A stretch of 64,000 nt of DNA from Paeniglutamicibacter psychrophenolicus (GCF_030812255.1 NZ_JAUSSH010000008.1:62001-126000), one strand, 5' to 3'. Shown: positions 8,413 through 16,930, counted from the stretch's first letter. Numbers and translations: made by a program. The notes: a model not told the origin generated them from the sequence alone.

Positions 8413-9433
8413 AGTCGTCATCGTCGCCGCGCTTGATGGTGATCTCGCCGCTGGCTTCCAGCGCCCTGATCGACTGGACGACATCGGCGCGGGCCTCCTC
8501 GACCTGCGAGACGCGCACCCGGCCCATGGAGGAAATTTCCGCATCAAGGATTTCCTTGGTGCGATCCGAGAGGTTGGTCCGGATGATTTCCTCCAGCTCG
8601 GGGGCAGCGCCCTTGAGGGCAAAGGCAAGGGTCGTGGCATCGACGCCGCGCAGCACGCGCTGCACGTCGCGGCGGTCGAACTTGACCAGGTCCGTGAAGG
8701 ACAGCATGCGCGAGCGCACCTCTTCGGCCAGTTCCGGGTCGCGCTCGTCCAGTGCGGAGAGCACGTCCTTTTCGACGTTGACGTCCGAGCGGTTCAGGAT
8801 GTCGACCAGGGGCTGGATGCCGCCGATCGCATCGACGGGTTCCTGCGTACGGGCGTTGCCGCCGATGCGCTTCTTCAGTTCCTCCGCGACCACGCGCACG
8901 GCTTCCGGGACCGCGGTGCCCATGGCGGCAAGGGCCCGGGCGCTGTCGGTGCGCAGCGGCTCCTGGAAGAAGGACAGCACAGCCGACGCGGTGCCGGGCC
9001 GAAGGTGGGCAAGCACCAAGGCGATGGTCTGCGGAAGTTCTCCGTCAAGCAGCGCACCGATGTGGGAGGGATCGGCACCGTCCATGAAATCAAAGTTCAT
9101 CCCGGCCATCGAGGTGGCCAGCCGATCCATGACCGTGGTCGCCTTGTCTGCACCAAACGACGCCTCGAGCAGGCTCGAGGCGATTTCCCGGCCCCCGTGG
9201 GCGTTGAGCCGCCCGGAGGTGGCCAAATCATGGATCTCGTTGATGGTGGATTCCACGGTCGCCGAATCCACGCGACGCAGGCGCATGAGCTCCGCGGCAA
9301 TCTCGTCCGCCTCGGTCTCGGTGAACTGGCGCATGACCTCGGCGGCATGGGCCTGGTCCAGCTGCATCAAGATGATGGCGACCTTTTGCGTCCCGGTCAA
9401 TTTCACCGCGGCATATGGTTCGATCTGCTTCAC
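8402..9433 (-). CDS. fliG: Flagellar motor switch protein FliG
   Basis: Rotor protein that sits on the FliF ring, receives torque from MotA and helps set rotation direction. The 343 residues are the full family length. The start EPYAAVKLTGTQKVAIILMQ is the FliF-binding domain. The middle has the typical armadillo-like helices, and the C-terminal torque helix carries alternating charges (DLVKFDRRDVQRVLRGVDAT). The C-terminus ends in an acidic DDDDYVL tail. It overlaps fliF by 4 bp. Confidence 0.96.
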   Translation of the reverse strand: MKQIEPYAAVKLTGTQKVAIILMQLDQAHAAEVMRQFTETEADEIAAELMRLRRVDSATVESTINEIHDLATSGRLNAHGGREIASSLLEASFGADKATTVMDRLATSMAGMNFDFMDGADPSHIGALLDGELPQTIALVLAHLRPGTASAVLSFFQEPLRTDSARALAAMGTAVPEAVRVVAEELKKRIGGNARTQEPVDAIGGIQPLVDILNRSDVNVEKDVLSALDERDPELAEEVRSRMLSFTDLVKFDRRDVQRVLRGVDATTLAFALKGAAPELEEIIRTNLSDRTKEILDAEISSMGRVRVSQVEEARADVVQSIRALEASGEITIKRGDDDDYVL

Positions 9434-11022
9434 TGGACCTTCCGATCATCCATCACGGTACGCAGGTAGTCGGCCATCTTTGCCGGGTCGCTTGCCGCCA
9501 GGGCCGAGAGCTCATCGCGCTTGATGTGCTGCGGGGTCACCAGCGCGGCGACCGGCTCGGGCAACGGCACCTTGGTGATGGCCGTCGTTTCCGGGTGGAC
9601 GACCGGCGCGGGAGCCGGCGGAAGCGGGGCGAAGTCACGGAACTCGCCCAGGTCGACCGGTTCGCGGTTTTGCTTGTTGCGCCGGATGTACAGCGCGTAG
9701 ACAGTCAGCAGGACCAGGGCCAGGCCAATGACCCCGCCGATGATCAGGTTCTTCTGCAGTTCGGCGTTGCGGGCAGCCAATTCCGCCGCGGCGGCGGCGT
9801 CCAGCGCCTGTTGCGCGGCGGCGGCTCCATCGGCGTTGAACGGCACCACGGAGACGGAGACGGTGTCGTTGCGGGCCTCGTCGATGCCGGCCGCTGTGCC
9901 GACCATCTCGGTGATGTCTGCGATGTTCAATTCCTGGGTGGCGGCGGAGTCCAGGGCCACGGAGACGCTCTGGCGGTTGAGCGTGCCGGAGGGGATCAAC
10001 CGGTTTTCTGTCACCTTGTTCACGGCGTTGGTGCGTTGGCTGTCCGTGGAGGTGAAGGTGCCTTCACCGCCGTTTCCACCGGGCACCGCAATGTTGTCCG
10101 GCCCAAGCACGCCGGCGCCGGCGCCGCCGGTGCCCTCGTATTCCTCTTCCTTGCTGGATTCGGTCAGCGCGGGGTTTCCCTCGGGGTTGGTGAAGGATTC
10201 CTCGGTGCGTTCGGCCGATTCCAGGCTCAGGTCCGCTGCGACCGCCACGGTGGCATTTCCGGGTCCGACCACGCGGTCGAGCATGGCCTGGATAACGCCT
10301 GCCACGCGGGTCTCATAGTCGGTGGTCTGTTTCTCGGCACCGCCGGTCACCCCGACGCCGGCGGCGGAAAGCAGCTTGCCCGTGGAATCAACCACCGAGA
10401 CGTTTTCCGCCTTGAGCCCGTCGACCGCGGCCGAGGTCAGGTGGACGATGGACTGGACCTGGTCGCTGCCCAGGGCGGCATTCGGCTTGGTCTCGACAAA
10501 GATCGAGGCGGTGGGGTCGGTCTTTGAATCCACGAAAACCGTTTCCTCGGGAATGGCCAGCTTGACCGAGGCAAGGTTGATGCCGTCCATGGCCTGGATG
10601 GTGGTGGCCAGTTCCCCTTCGAGGGCACGCTTGTAGGTGATGGACTGCTGGAATTCGCTGGAGGTGACGCCCATATCGTCGAGCAGCGAATAGCCGCTGG
10701 TGCCGGCGCTGGGCAGGCCCGCCGAAGCGGCCTTGAGCCGGGACTCGTAGACGTTCGCCTCGGGCACCAGGATGGTCCCGCCTCCCCCGGTGAGCTCGTA
10801 CGGGATTGAATCCGTCTTGAGCTGCTCCACGATCCCCGCGGCGTCCTCGGGTGCCAGACCCGTGTACAGCGGAGTCAGCTTGGGTTGGCTCATGAAGGCA
10901 GCCAACGCGATGATTCCCAGGACCAGCACGGCGACGCCAATCAAGGCAATGGTGCGTTGGGCCAGGGAAAAGCCGCGCACGGCGTCCATGGCTTTCGTCA
11001 GTGGTGCTGGAACGTTGGCCAC
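9430..11022 (-). CDS. fliF: Flagellar MS-ring protein FliF
   Basis: Forms the membrane/supramembrane ring on which the rotor and export gate assemble. The 530 residues contain an N-terminal membrane helix at about 25-47 (IALIGVAVLVLGIIALAAFM), ring-building motifs (YTGLAPEDAAGIVEQLKTDS) and a second helix at about 436-460 (LIIGGVIGLALVLLTVYALY). The C-terminal cytoplasmic tail binds FliG, whose gene follows with a 4-bp overlap. The fliE stop abuts its start. Confidence 0.96.
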   Translation of the reverse strand: MANVPAPLTKAMDAVRGFSLAQRTIALIGVAVLVLGIIALAAFMSQPKLTPLYTGLAPEDAAGIVEQLKTDSIPYELTGGGGTILVPEANVYESRLKAASAGLPSAGTSGYSLLDDMGVTSSEFQQSITYKRALEGELATTIQAMDGINLASVKLAIPEETVFVDSKTDPTASIFVETKPNAALGSDQVQSIVHLTSAAVDGLKAENVSVVDSTGKLLSAAGVGVTGGAEKQTTDYETRVAGVIQAMLDRVVGPGNATVAVAADLSLESAERTEESFTNPEGNPALTESSKEEEYEGTGGAGAGVLGPDNIAVPGGNGGEGTFTSTDSQRTNAVNKVTENRLIPSGTLNRQSVSVALDSAATQELNIADITEMVGTAAGIDEARNDTVSVSVVPFNADGAAAAQQALDAAAAAELAARNAELQKNLIIGGVIGLALVLLTVYALYIRRNKQNREPVDLGEFRDFAPLPPAPAPVVHPETTAITKVPLPEPVAALVTPQHIKRDELSALAASDPAKMADYLRTVMDDRKVQ

Positions 11023-11330
11023 TAGGCTTGCATCCTCATGATTTCGTTGAATGCCTCAACGCCGCGGTTGCGGAAGGTGGAAACCATTTCCAGGGCCACC
11101 GCGGAGCGCGTCGAAGCCAGCGTGGCGGCATGGATATCAGTCAGGTCCCCGGTCACGGCCTTGATCGAAAGATCGTTGGAAGCGGCCTGCAGGGACTGGA
11201 CCTGGTCCACGGCCCCTCCCAGGGCGCTGGCAAAGGCCGACCCGTCGGTGGCCGGTGTCCCGGCAGGTTTCAGGTAACCGGTGGGCAGCGTGGGGGCAAC
11301 GCCCGCGACGGGGACAATTTCAAAGGCCAT
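11022..11330 (-). CDS. fliE: Flagellar hook-basal body complex protein FliE
   Basis: Small 102-residue adaptor that joins the MS ring to the rod and is the first rod protein exported. The C-terminal half carries the family pattern (ALGGAVDQVQSLQAASNDLS, then DLTDIHAATLASTRSAVALE and the closing AFNEIMRMQA). It touches flgC at one end and fliF at the other by one base, in the canonical order flgB-flgC-fliE-fliF. Confidence 0.93.
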   Translation of the reverse strand: MAFEIVPVAGVAPTLPTGYLKPAGTPATDGSAFASALGGAVDQVQSLQAASNDLSIKAVTGDLTDIHAATLASTRSAVALEMVSTFRNRGVEAFNEIMRMQA

Positions 11331-11722
11331 TATTGGTTGCGTCCGATCTGGAGTGCTGCCTGGTACGTTTCCTTGGCGCGGTCCACGACCGCCGCGTTGA
11401 CCTGGTAGCCGCGCTGGGCCATGATCAGGGACCCCATCTGCTCGGACATGTCGATGTCCGGGTAGCGGACATTGCCCTCGGCATCGGCGAGCGGGTGGTT
11501 CGGTTCATGCACGATGCGTCCCTCGGGATCCCCGAACTCCGCCCCGGCGACGTGCACGCCTCCGTTTTCCGCACCGGCCCTGGCCAGGATGTAGCGGGCG
11601 CGGAAGGCCTCGCCGTCGGTGGCAGTGGCGGTATTGGCGTTGGCCAGGTTGTCTGCCACGGCGTCAAGCCACTTGCGGTGGACGTTTAGTGCCGAACCGG
11701 CGATTCCGATTGCGTCAAGCAT
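11330..11722 (-). CDS. flgC: Flagellar basal-body rod protein FlgC
   Basis: Proximal rod subunit. The 130 residues have the paired terminal coiled coils of axial proteins: the N-terminal segment LDAIGIAGSALNVHRKWLDA with VADNLANANTATATDGEAF, and the C-terminal PDIDMSEQMGSLIMAQRGYQ with VNAAVVDRAKETYQAALQIG. The second base pair block DIDMSEQM matches the FlgC-specific consensus. Start and stop overlap flgB and fliE by one base each. Confidence 0.94.
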   Translation of the reverse strand: MLDAIGIAGSALNVHRKWLDAVADNLANANTATATDGEAFRARYILARAGAENGGVHVAGAEFGDPEGRIVHEPNHPLADAEGNVRYPDIDMSEQMGSLIMAQRGYQVNAAVVDRAKETYQAALQIGRNQ

Positions 11723-12063
11723 TAGTTGCTCCGAAGTGCGGTGCGGATGGAGTTGAACGGGCCCGAGGCCGCCTGGGTGGCAAATTGGTAGCGCAGCACG
11801 GTATCGATGTTCGACAGCGTCTCGGTGTCCAGGTTGACGTTGGATCCGTCAAGACGCGTGGGCTCCAATGATGTTGAGGTCGTGGCAGCTGCCTGGCCGT
11901 TGCCGTTGGCCACGGACTTGGCCAGCGCGGACTCGAACTCAACCCGGCGGGCGTGGTAGCCGGGGGTGTTGACGTTTGCGATGTTGTTTGCGATGGCACG
12001 CTGGCGCAGTGCCAAACCGTCCAAGGCACTTTCGAGCGCCAAGGACGTGACGGAATCGAACAC
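11722..12063 (-). CDS. flgB: Flagellar basal-body rod protein FlgB
   Basis: Innermost rod subunit. I choose GTG 12063 (VFDSVTSLALESALDGLALR), preceded by GGAG nine bases upstream, giving 113 residues. An ATG at 12096 (MGHATTLEQF) is the alternative and adds 11 residues. The axial-protein motif AIANNIANVNTPGYHARRVE lies at about 25-45, and the C-terminal helix NLDTETLSNIDTVLRYQFAT closes the fold. It is the first gene of the rod/hook/export operon, and a sigma-28-type promoter sits about 76 bp upstream of the GTG. Confidence 0.93.
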   Translation of the reverse strand: MFDSVTSLALESALDGLALRQRAIANNIANVNTPGYHARRVEFESALAKSVANGNGQAAATTSTSLEPTRLDGSNVNLDTETLSNIDTVLRYQFATQAASGPFNSIRTALRSN

Positions 12064-12138
12064 GACGAATTGCTCCAGGGTCGTTGCGTGGCCCATCCGT
12101 GGGCGCAAGGGAAATGAGCTATCCGTGCTCTTCCTAGA

Positions 12139-12165
12139 CAATCGGCAAATAGCCACTTGCCGTTA
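12139..12165 (-). promoter_or_regulatory. Sigma-28-type promoter before flgB
   Basis: On the minus strand the sequence reads TAAC, 15 bases, then GCCGATTG. The WhiG/FliA consensus in actinobacteria is TAAA-N15-GCCGATAA, so eight to ten of the twelve fixed bases agree and the spacing is exact. It lies between the preceding gene (stop at 12177) and flgB, in the right place to drive the flgB-to-motB operon. Two near-identical boxes stand before flagellin and flgN. Confidence 0.72.
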
Positions 12166-12176
12166 GCTGTTTTGGG

Positions 12177-12506
12177 TTATCCCACCGAATCCAGGTACAC
12201 GGATGTCAATCGGTCTTCGCGAGGTACGGATTCGACGGCGCGAAGCTGTCGTGCCGTCTCGTCGCGGCGTTGCCGAATCTCGGGAACCAGCGCTTCCATT
12301 GCAGCGTTCAGTGCCGTTGCCCGTGGTGCCAAGGCGGCAGGCAGCTGGCCGATGTTGGCAGGCGGCCGCCACAGCGCACTTCGCATCTCCAGCAGCCGCT
12401 CGTCATCGTTTCCGCAGTCCCGCAGCCTGGCAAGATGCTCCTCGAGCTCATCCAGGACACGTACCCAATCACTGGATACGGGCGTCGATTCCAACTGCTC
12501 AGCCAA
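12177..12506 (-). CDS. Small helical protein in the FliT position
   Basis: A 109-residue protein if translation starts at TTG 12506, which overlaps the end of fliS by 8 bp. No ATG or GTG is available near fliS's end, and the next upstream ATG (12593) is deep inside fliS. The sequence is mostly helical and charged (SDWVRVLDELEEHLARLRDC, then ALVPEIRQRRDETARQLRAV). The position right after fliD-fliS is where fliT, the FliD export chaperone, sits in many bacteria. FliT is poorly conserved, so the role is inferred from size, helicity and position only. Confidence 0.6.
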   Translation of the reverse strand: MAEQLESTPVSSDWVRVLDELEEHLARLRDCGNDDERLLEMRSALWRPPANIGQLPAALAPRATALNAAMEALVPEIRQRRDETARQLRAVESVPREDRLTSVYLDSVG

Positions 12507-12915
12507 TGTGTATGCCGCCGTTGTCGGCGCTGGCCGCGACAGGCGCGGCCGCGGCCGTGTGCCAGGTTTGCCGCAGCGGTTCCATGAGGTCAATCGCCTG
12601 CCGGGTCAGTGCCGGGTCTCGTTTGATGTTGGCATCGATCAGCAGTTGGGTCGCGAAGGCGTAGAGGCTGTGCAGGCCCGTGGCACCGGACCAGACGTCG
12701 CTGTTCAGGCTGGAGATGAGCTCGGAAATGATGGACTGGGCGTGAACCAGGTTTTCCGACGCCACGGACCAATCTCCGGCAAGCTGCGCCGTTTCGGCAC
12801 GGTTCAGGTCCACCAGGAGACGGTCGTAGAGCATGGTGAGCAGACGTGCGGGGCTGGCCGAAAGGATGGCCTCGCGGTTGAGTTGCGCGCGTTTCAGTGC
12901 CGGATTCATGATCAC
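12499..12915 (-). CDS. fliS: Flagellin export chaperone FliS
   Basis: Cytoplasmic chaperone that binds the disordered C-terminus of flagellin and prevents early polymerisation. The 138 residues form the typical four-helix bundle. ILSASPARLLTMLYDRLLVD at about 17-36 is the family signature, and NLVHAQSIISELISSLNSDV matches the second conserved helix. It overlaps fliD by 4 bp and is followed by the FliT-position gene. Confidence 0.95.
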   Translation of the reverse strand: MIMNPALKRAQLNREAILSASPARLLTMLYDRLLVDLNRAETAQLAGDWSVASENLVHAQSIISELISSLNSDVWSGATGLHSLYAFATQLLIDANIKRDPALTRQAIDLMEPLRQTWHTAAAAPVAASADNGGIHIG

Positions 12916-14237
12916 TTCGATTGGTTGTTGGTCGGGAGCGAGGCCAGTTGAGAGGCGAGGTAGGCCTGTTGGGAATTGAGGTTACTCAGCTCCACCTCAA
13001 GGGCGGAGTAGGTCCGCTTGAGCGTTGCTTCCCTGGTGCTAAGCCGCCGGTCCCAATCCTCGATCTGCGAATCCAAACGAGTGACCAGGGATTCCTGGCC
13101 CTTGATCCGGGAAGTGATGGCACCGTCATACTTGTCGGACAGGGCCGAGGCGACCGTGGAAATCCGCGAGGAAATGGTTTGCAGCACCGTCTCGACCTTG
13201 GCAGGATCCTCTGCCAGGGCCTTCGAGAATTTCTCGGCGTCAAACTCGAGCTTGCCGTCCTTGGTGATCGAAATACCGATGTCCGAGGGAGACTTGGAAT
13301 CGACGGGCATGATGGCCGCATCCATGATGCGTTGCTTGACGTCACGGGCCGTGCTGTCGCCGGTGAAGATCATGCCCTTGGTGCCACCCCCGGTGCCCGC
13401 CGTGACCGACGAGTTCGTGGCAATGAAATTGAAAAGTCCATTGAGGGAATCCACAAGGTCCGAGGCAGTCTTGGACGTAGCCTCTGCATCGCGCTGGACC
13501 GAGACGGTGACGGGTTCGGCAGACACCTTTGAAACTGTGACATCGACGCCAGGCAGCAGGGATGTGAAGGTGTTGGTCGCCGAGCTGACGGTCTGCTCGG
13601 CCCCGCTACCTGCCCAGAGCATTAGCTCGGCGTCCTGCGCCTCGCGGATTGGTGCGGCCGAAACCCCGGCTCCGGAAATCTCGAATGAGTTCGCGGCACC
13701 GGTTTCGCTGGAGGTGAATTGCACCCTGAATTGGTCAATGCCGTCCAGGTCCTTGCCGGCGGAAACCTTTACGGCTTTAACCCCGGTTTCCGAGGCGTTG
13801 ACTGCTGCGACGATGTCATCCAGGGAATTGGATTGTGCCGTGATATCCGTTGCGGTCCCGTCGGCTGCGGTTATGGTCAAACCGGGTCCGCCCCATTCCG
13901 CGGCGGCCTCCGAAACCCACACCTCGCTCGTAGCGAGCTGTTTGACGGTGAGCTCCAGGGACCCGGCTGCGGCTCCGGTGCCGGTGGTGACGGCAAGGCC
14001 CTCCGAGCTGCCTGCAGTGCTGAAAAGTTGCAGCGATTCGGGCTTGGAAAGTTTCGTGGTCAGCGTAGCGAGATCAGCGACGCGGGTGTTCAACGCCTGC
14101 AAGGCGGACACCATGGTCTGGGTCGCATTGACTTTGTTCTTCAAGAGGTTCTGCGGGATCGCCTCAACCTGCATGAGGGATCTAATTAGCGTGGTGGTGT
14201 CCAGCCCGCTGGCGAGTCCATCAAGTGACAGTGCCAT
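12912..14237 (-). CDS. fliD: Flagellar filament capping protein FliD
   Basis: Pentameric cap at the filament tip that folds incoming flagellin. The 441 residues start MALSLDGLASGLDTTTLIRS, the typical FliD N-terminus, and QVEAIPQNLLKNKVNATQTM follows as in the FliD_N domain. The C-terminal domain (about 240-420) contains DLVDSLNGLFNFIATNSSVT and IMDAAIMPVDSKSPSDIGIS and ends in a coiled coil. Promoter evidence is weak; it is separated from flagellin by 161 bp that hold a strong hairpin. Confidence 0.95.
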   Translation of the reverse strand: MALSLDGLASGLDTTTLIRSLMQVEAIPQNLLKNKVNATQTMVSALQALNTRVADLATLTTKLSKPESLQLFSTAGSSEGLAVTTGTGAAAGSLELTVKQLATSEVWVSEAAAEWGGPGLTITAADGTATDITAQSNSLDDIVAAVNASETGVKAVKVSAGKDLDGIDQFRVQFTSSETGAANSFEISGAGVSAAPIREAQDAELMLWAGSGAEQTVSSATNTFTSLLPGVDVTVSKVSAEPVTVSVQRDAEATSKTASDLVDSLNGLFNFIATNSSVTAGTGGGTKGMIFTGDSTARDVKQRIMDAAIMPVDSKSPSDIGISITKDGKLEFDAEKFSKALAEDPAKVETVLQTISSRISTVASALSDKYDGAITSRIKGQESLVTRLDSQIEDWDRRLSTREATLKRTYSALEVELSNLNSQQAYLASQLASLPTNNQSK

Positions 14238-14274
14238 GTTGTCTCCGCTTCTACCTCTAGTGTGGATACCGCGA

Positions 14275-14327
14275 ATCTCCCGCGGCGGGTGCCCGACTCA
14301 ATGAATCGGGCATCGGCCACGGGAGAT
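14275..14327 (-). terminator. Hairpin between flagellin and fliD
   Basis: A long interrupted stem: ATCTCCCG pairs with CGGGAGAT on the outside and GCCCGA with TCGGGC on the inside, around a short loop. It is downstream of flagellin on the minus strand, 72 bases past its stop. No U-run follows, as is common in high-GC actinobacteria. It probably ends or weakens read-through from flagellin into fliD, so FliD would be made in smaller amounts. Confidence 0.6.
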
Positions 14328-14398
14328 CGTTGGATTCTTAGCGCGATCCCGAAACTGTTCGAGGTTCGGAACCGCTAGTTGCTAACGGCTTTGGCTGC

Positions 14399-15283
14399 TT
14401 AGCCGAGGAGCTGCAGCACACCCTGGTTGGACTGGTTGGCCTGCGCGAGCATGGCGGTACCGGCCTGGGACAGGATGTTCGAGCGGGTGAAGTTGACCAT
14501 TTCGGCGGCCATGTCAACGTCGCGGATGCGGGACTCTGCGGCCTGCAGGTTCTCGCGGGAGACGTTGAGGGTGTTGATGGCGGACTCGAAGCGGTTCTGC
14601 GAAGCACCCAGTTCTGATCGAGTGGTCGAGATGTTCTTGATGGCAGCGTCAATATCCGTTACTGCCTTTGCAGCCTCCGTGGCGTCAGAGAATTTCACGA
14701 TCATGTCTGCCTTTGCCGCGGTCGGCGTGGCACCTCCCACGGAGTAATCCAGGTCCACGACCCCGGTGAGAGCCGTCTTCAAATCGGCGACCTTGACTGT
14801 GATCTGCGATGAGGCATCTCCGTTGGCTCCCACCTGGAAGCTCATGGGATCGGAGGTGGGAGTGCCCTGCAGGAGCTTGATGCCGTTGAAGTTCGTCGAT
14901 TCAGTAATGCGGCCCAGCTCTGCGCTGAGGGCCTTGGCTTCCGTATCGATCGCCGTGCGTGAATCATCGCTGTTCGAGTCATTGCCTGCCTGAACAGCTA
15001 GGTCACGCATGCGCTGCAGGATCGAGTGGACTTCGTTCAGTGCGCCTTCGGCGGTCTGGACAACCGAGATGCCATCCTGGGCGTTGCGAGTCGCAACTGT
15101 CATGCCGTTGACTTGCGAGCGCAGGCCCTCGGAGATGGACAGGCCAGCCGCGTCATCGGCTGCACGGTTGATGCGCAGACCGGAGGAGAGCTTCTCCAGC
15201 GACTTGGAGAGGTCGTTCTGCGTGTTGGAAAGGTTGCGGTGAGCGTTAAGCGCCGCGAGGTTGGTGTTGACTGCCATACCCAT
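14399..15283 (-). CDS. fliC: Flagellin
   Basis: Filament subunit. The start at 15283 (MGMAVNTNLAALNAHRNLSN) follows a GGAGGA ribosome site by seven bases, giving 294 residues. The frame is open further upstream, but that part is leader. The N-terminal D0/D1 domain (about 1-140) has the flagellin signature SSGLRINRAADDAAGLSISE. The C-terminal domain (about 210-294) contains AESRIRDVDMAAEMVNFTRS and ends AMLAQANQSNQGVLQLLG. The central variable domain is very short, about 70 residues, so this is a near-minimal flagellin. Confidence 0.97.
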   Translation of the reverse strand: MGMAVNTNLAALNAHRNLSNTQNDLSKSLEKLSSGLRINRAADDAAGLSISEGLRSQVNGMTVATRNAQDGISVVQTAEGALNEVHSILQRMRDLAVQAGNDSNSDDSRTAIDTEAKALSAELGRITESTNFNGIKLLQGTPTSDPMSFQVGANGDASSQITVKVADLKTALTGVVDLDYSVGGATPTAAKADMIVKFSDATEAAKAVTDIDAAIKNISTTRSELGASQNRFESAINTLNVSRENLQAAESRIRDVDMAAEMVNFTRSNILSQAGTAMLAQANQSNQGVLQLLG

Positions 15284-15346
15284 GATGAATTCCTCCGTGA
15301 ATCGGGTGTACCTACTAAAGGTCCGTCCGTGGACCTCAATCACCGA

Positions 15347-15373
15347 CTATCGACCATCACCCAAGGTCCGTTA
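15347..15373 (-). promoter_or_regulatory. Sigma-28-type promoter before flagellin
   Basis: Minus-strand TAAC, 15 bases, GTCGATAG. It differs from the flgN box at a single fixed position. The start of transcription would fall near 15340, leaving a leader of about 55 bases before the flagellin ATG. The leader contains a small GGTCC/GGACC hairpin and the GGAGGA ribosome site. Confidence 0.72.
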
Positions 15374-15401
15374 GCAGTCACCGAAAATAAGTGCCGGGAC
15401 G

Positions 15402-16214
15402 CTACGCAGATGGCCAGGCCGGCTGTCCGGCCAACCGGACGATGCCCCCGGCAACGCGCTCCCCGAAGCCTTTCAGGTACTGCTCGCGCCGCTGCGTGGC
15501 CGCCTTGGTGAGACTAGATTCGGGCAAAGGCGCAAGGTCCGGGACGTAGCGCGTTTGCAAACCTTCATGGAGCAGCCTCATGGCAGTGGTTCGCCGTTGG
15601 GACACCGCCGAGTGGGTGACCCCCATTTCGGCTGCGAGTTCCTTCACGGTGGAGCCCCCGAAGTAGATGCGTTCGATGACCACGCGCAGGTTCTCCGGCA
15701 GCGCCGCGACGGCGTCGCGGATGACCTTGGTGCGTTCCACTTCGAGCAATGACTCTTCCGGTGTCTCGATGCCGGAAGCGAGGTAGTCGTTCATGGTGTC
15801 ATCGATCGCCACCACAGTGCGTGCCGAGTCGCTCAAGATCGCCAAGGTAGCCGTCTGGTCAAGGCCCAGTGCTTCGGACAGCTCGGACACCGTGGGGGTT
15901 CGCCCCAACGCGGCCGTCAGAGAGTCTTGGACGCTGCGTGTTTCGGTAATCTTTTTGCGTGCGCCGCGCGTCGCCCAATCGTTCGAGCGCATGTCATCGG
16001 CGAAGGCGCCCAAGATGCGCCGCCGGGCGTAGGCCCCGAACGGAACTCCGAGGGTGTCGTCAAAGGAATCCGCCGCGGTGATCAGGGCAATAGCCCCCAC
16101 CGACGCCAAATCTTCACGCGAGAGATGCGTCGCCTTCGCGCATAGTTCCGCCGCGAGGTAACCTACCAGTGGAAGGTTTTCCAATACCATCTGGTTGCGT
16201 ACTTGTCGCTCCAA
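15402..16214 (-). CDS. fliA: Flagellar sigma factor of the FliA/WhiG family
   Basis: Predicted alternative sigma factor for late flagellar genes. The 270 residues carry region 2 (SVGAIALITAADSFDDTLGV with FGAYARRRILGAFADDMRSN), region 3 (VQDSLTAALGRTPTVSELSE) and region 4 with its helix-turn-helix (STVKELAAEMGVTHSAVSQR). The DMRSNDWATRGARK stretch resembles the FliA-specific region 2.4. Translation probably begins at TTG 16214 behind AAGGA; ATG 16190 is the alternative. The matching TAAC-N15-GCCGATAG boxes before three flagellar transcripts support its role. No anti-sigma FlgM was identified in the window. Confidence 0.87.
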   Translation of the reverse strand: MERQVRNQMVLENLPLVGYLAAELCAKATHLSREDLASVGAIALITAADSFDDTLGVPFGAYARRRILGAFADDMRSNDWATRGARKKITETRSVQDSLTAALGRTPTVSELSEALGLDQTATLAILSDSARTVVAIDDTMNDYLASGIETPEESLLEVERTKVIRDAVAALPENLRVVIERIYFGGSTVKELAAEMGVTHSAVSQRRTTAMRLLHEGLQTRYVPDLAPLPESSLTKAATQRREQYLKGFGERVAGGIVRLAGQPAWPSA

Positions 16215-16352
16215 CCGGATCGTCCTTGTCCATTTGAGTGATCAAAAGTCCAGAAGCTATCGCCTCTGGCCAACTAGCCATTTTCCCCAAATGCGTATTT
16301 CCCCAAGAACAGATGTTAGCCGCATTTCGGCCTAAATGGCTCGTTGGTTAAC

Positions 16353-16379
16353 TAACGTTCACTTTGTGTCGGCCGATAG
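16353..16379 (+). promoter_or_regulatory. Sigma-28-type promoter before flgN-flgK-flgL-fliW
   Basis: Plus-strand TAAC, 15 bases, GCCGATAG, the best match of the three boxes. It lies 57 bp upstream of the flgN start in the 221-bp divergent region between the sigma gene and flgN. I saw no equally good box facing the sigma gene itself; GCGATAG near 16260 on the minus strand lacks the matching -35. Confidence 0.78.
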
Positions 16380-16435
16380 ACTCCTATGACTGGGGAAATT
16401 ATTGGGGGCACAACAGTTTTGGAGAGATAAAAATC

Positions 16436-16921
16436 ATGGGTACCAATGAGCTTTCGGCCCTGTTGTGGAAAGAACGGGAACTACTTGAGCTGCTGCACTT
16501 CAAGTTGGAGGAACAGCATCTTTTGCTCGTTGCCGGCAAGTCCCAATGGATTCAGTTGGCCACACGCGAGATCGAGAACGTCTTGGAGAAGGTCAACGCG
16601 GCGGGCCTGAACCGTGCGGTCGAGGCGGCAAGGGTTGCCTTGTCCTGGGGACTTGACGCAGCAGCGCCCCTGTCAGAGATCATCGAAGCCGCGCCCGAGG
16701 GCCCGTGGAATGAAATCCTGGGCGCACATCTGGCGGCACTTCGACATACCGGCGCCGAGATCGGCCAGCTAAAAGATGCCAACGAACAATACCTGCGGGC
16801 CGCCCACCGCTCCACCCAAGAAACCCTGGCAAACCTGGGTGACGACCCCTCGCTGTATGGTCCGGCCGGAGCATCTGCATCGCGCAGCGCCGGCGCCCAC
16901 ATCATTGACACCAACCTTTAA
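16436..16921 (+). CDS. flgN: Flagellar export chaperone FlgN
   Basis: Export chaperone for the hook-junction proteins FlgK and FlgL, whose genes follow directly. The start ATG 16436 (MGTNELSALLWKERELLELL) has GGAGAG nine bases before it, giving 161 residues. The first 60 residues are a charged helical bundle typical of FlgN (HFKLEEQHLLLVAGKSQWIQ). The C-terminal region is Ser/Ala-rich and probably flexible. It precedes flgK by 9 bp. Confidence 0.88.
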   Translation: MGTNELSALLWKERELLELLHFKLEEQHLLLVAGKSQWIQLATREIENVLEKVNAAGLNRAVEAARVALSWGLDAAAPLSEIIEAAPEGPWNEILGAHLAALRHTGAEIGQLKDANEQYLRAAHRSTQETLANLGDDPSLYGPAGASASRSAGAHIIDTNL

Positions 16922-16930
16922 GGAACCGAC

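Noticed and set aside
16240-16275. Sigma-28-type promoter facing the sigma factor gene
   Set aside because: GCGATAG is present but no TAAC or TAAA lies 15 bases before it.
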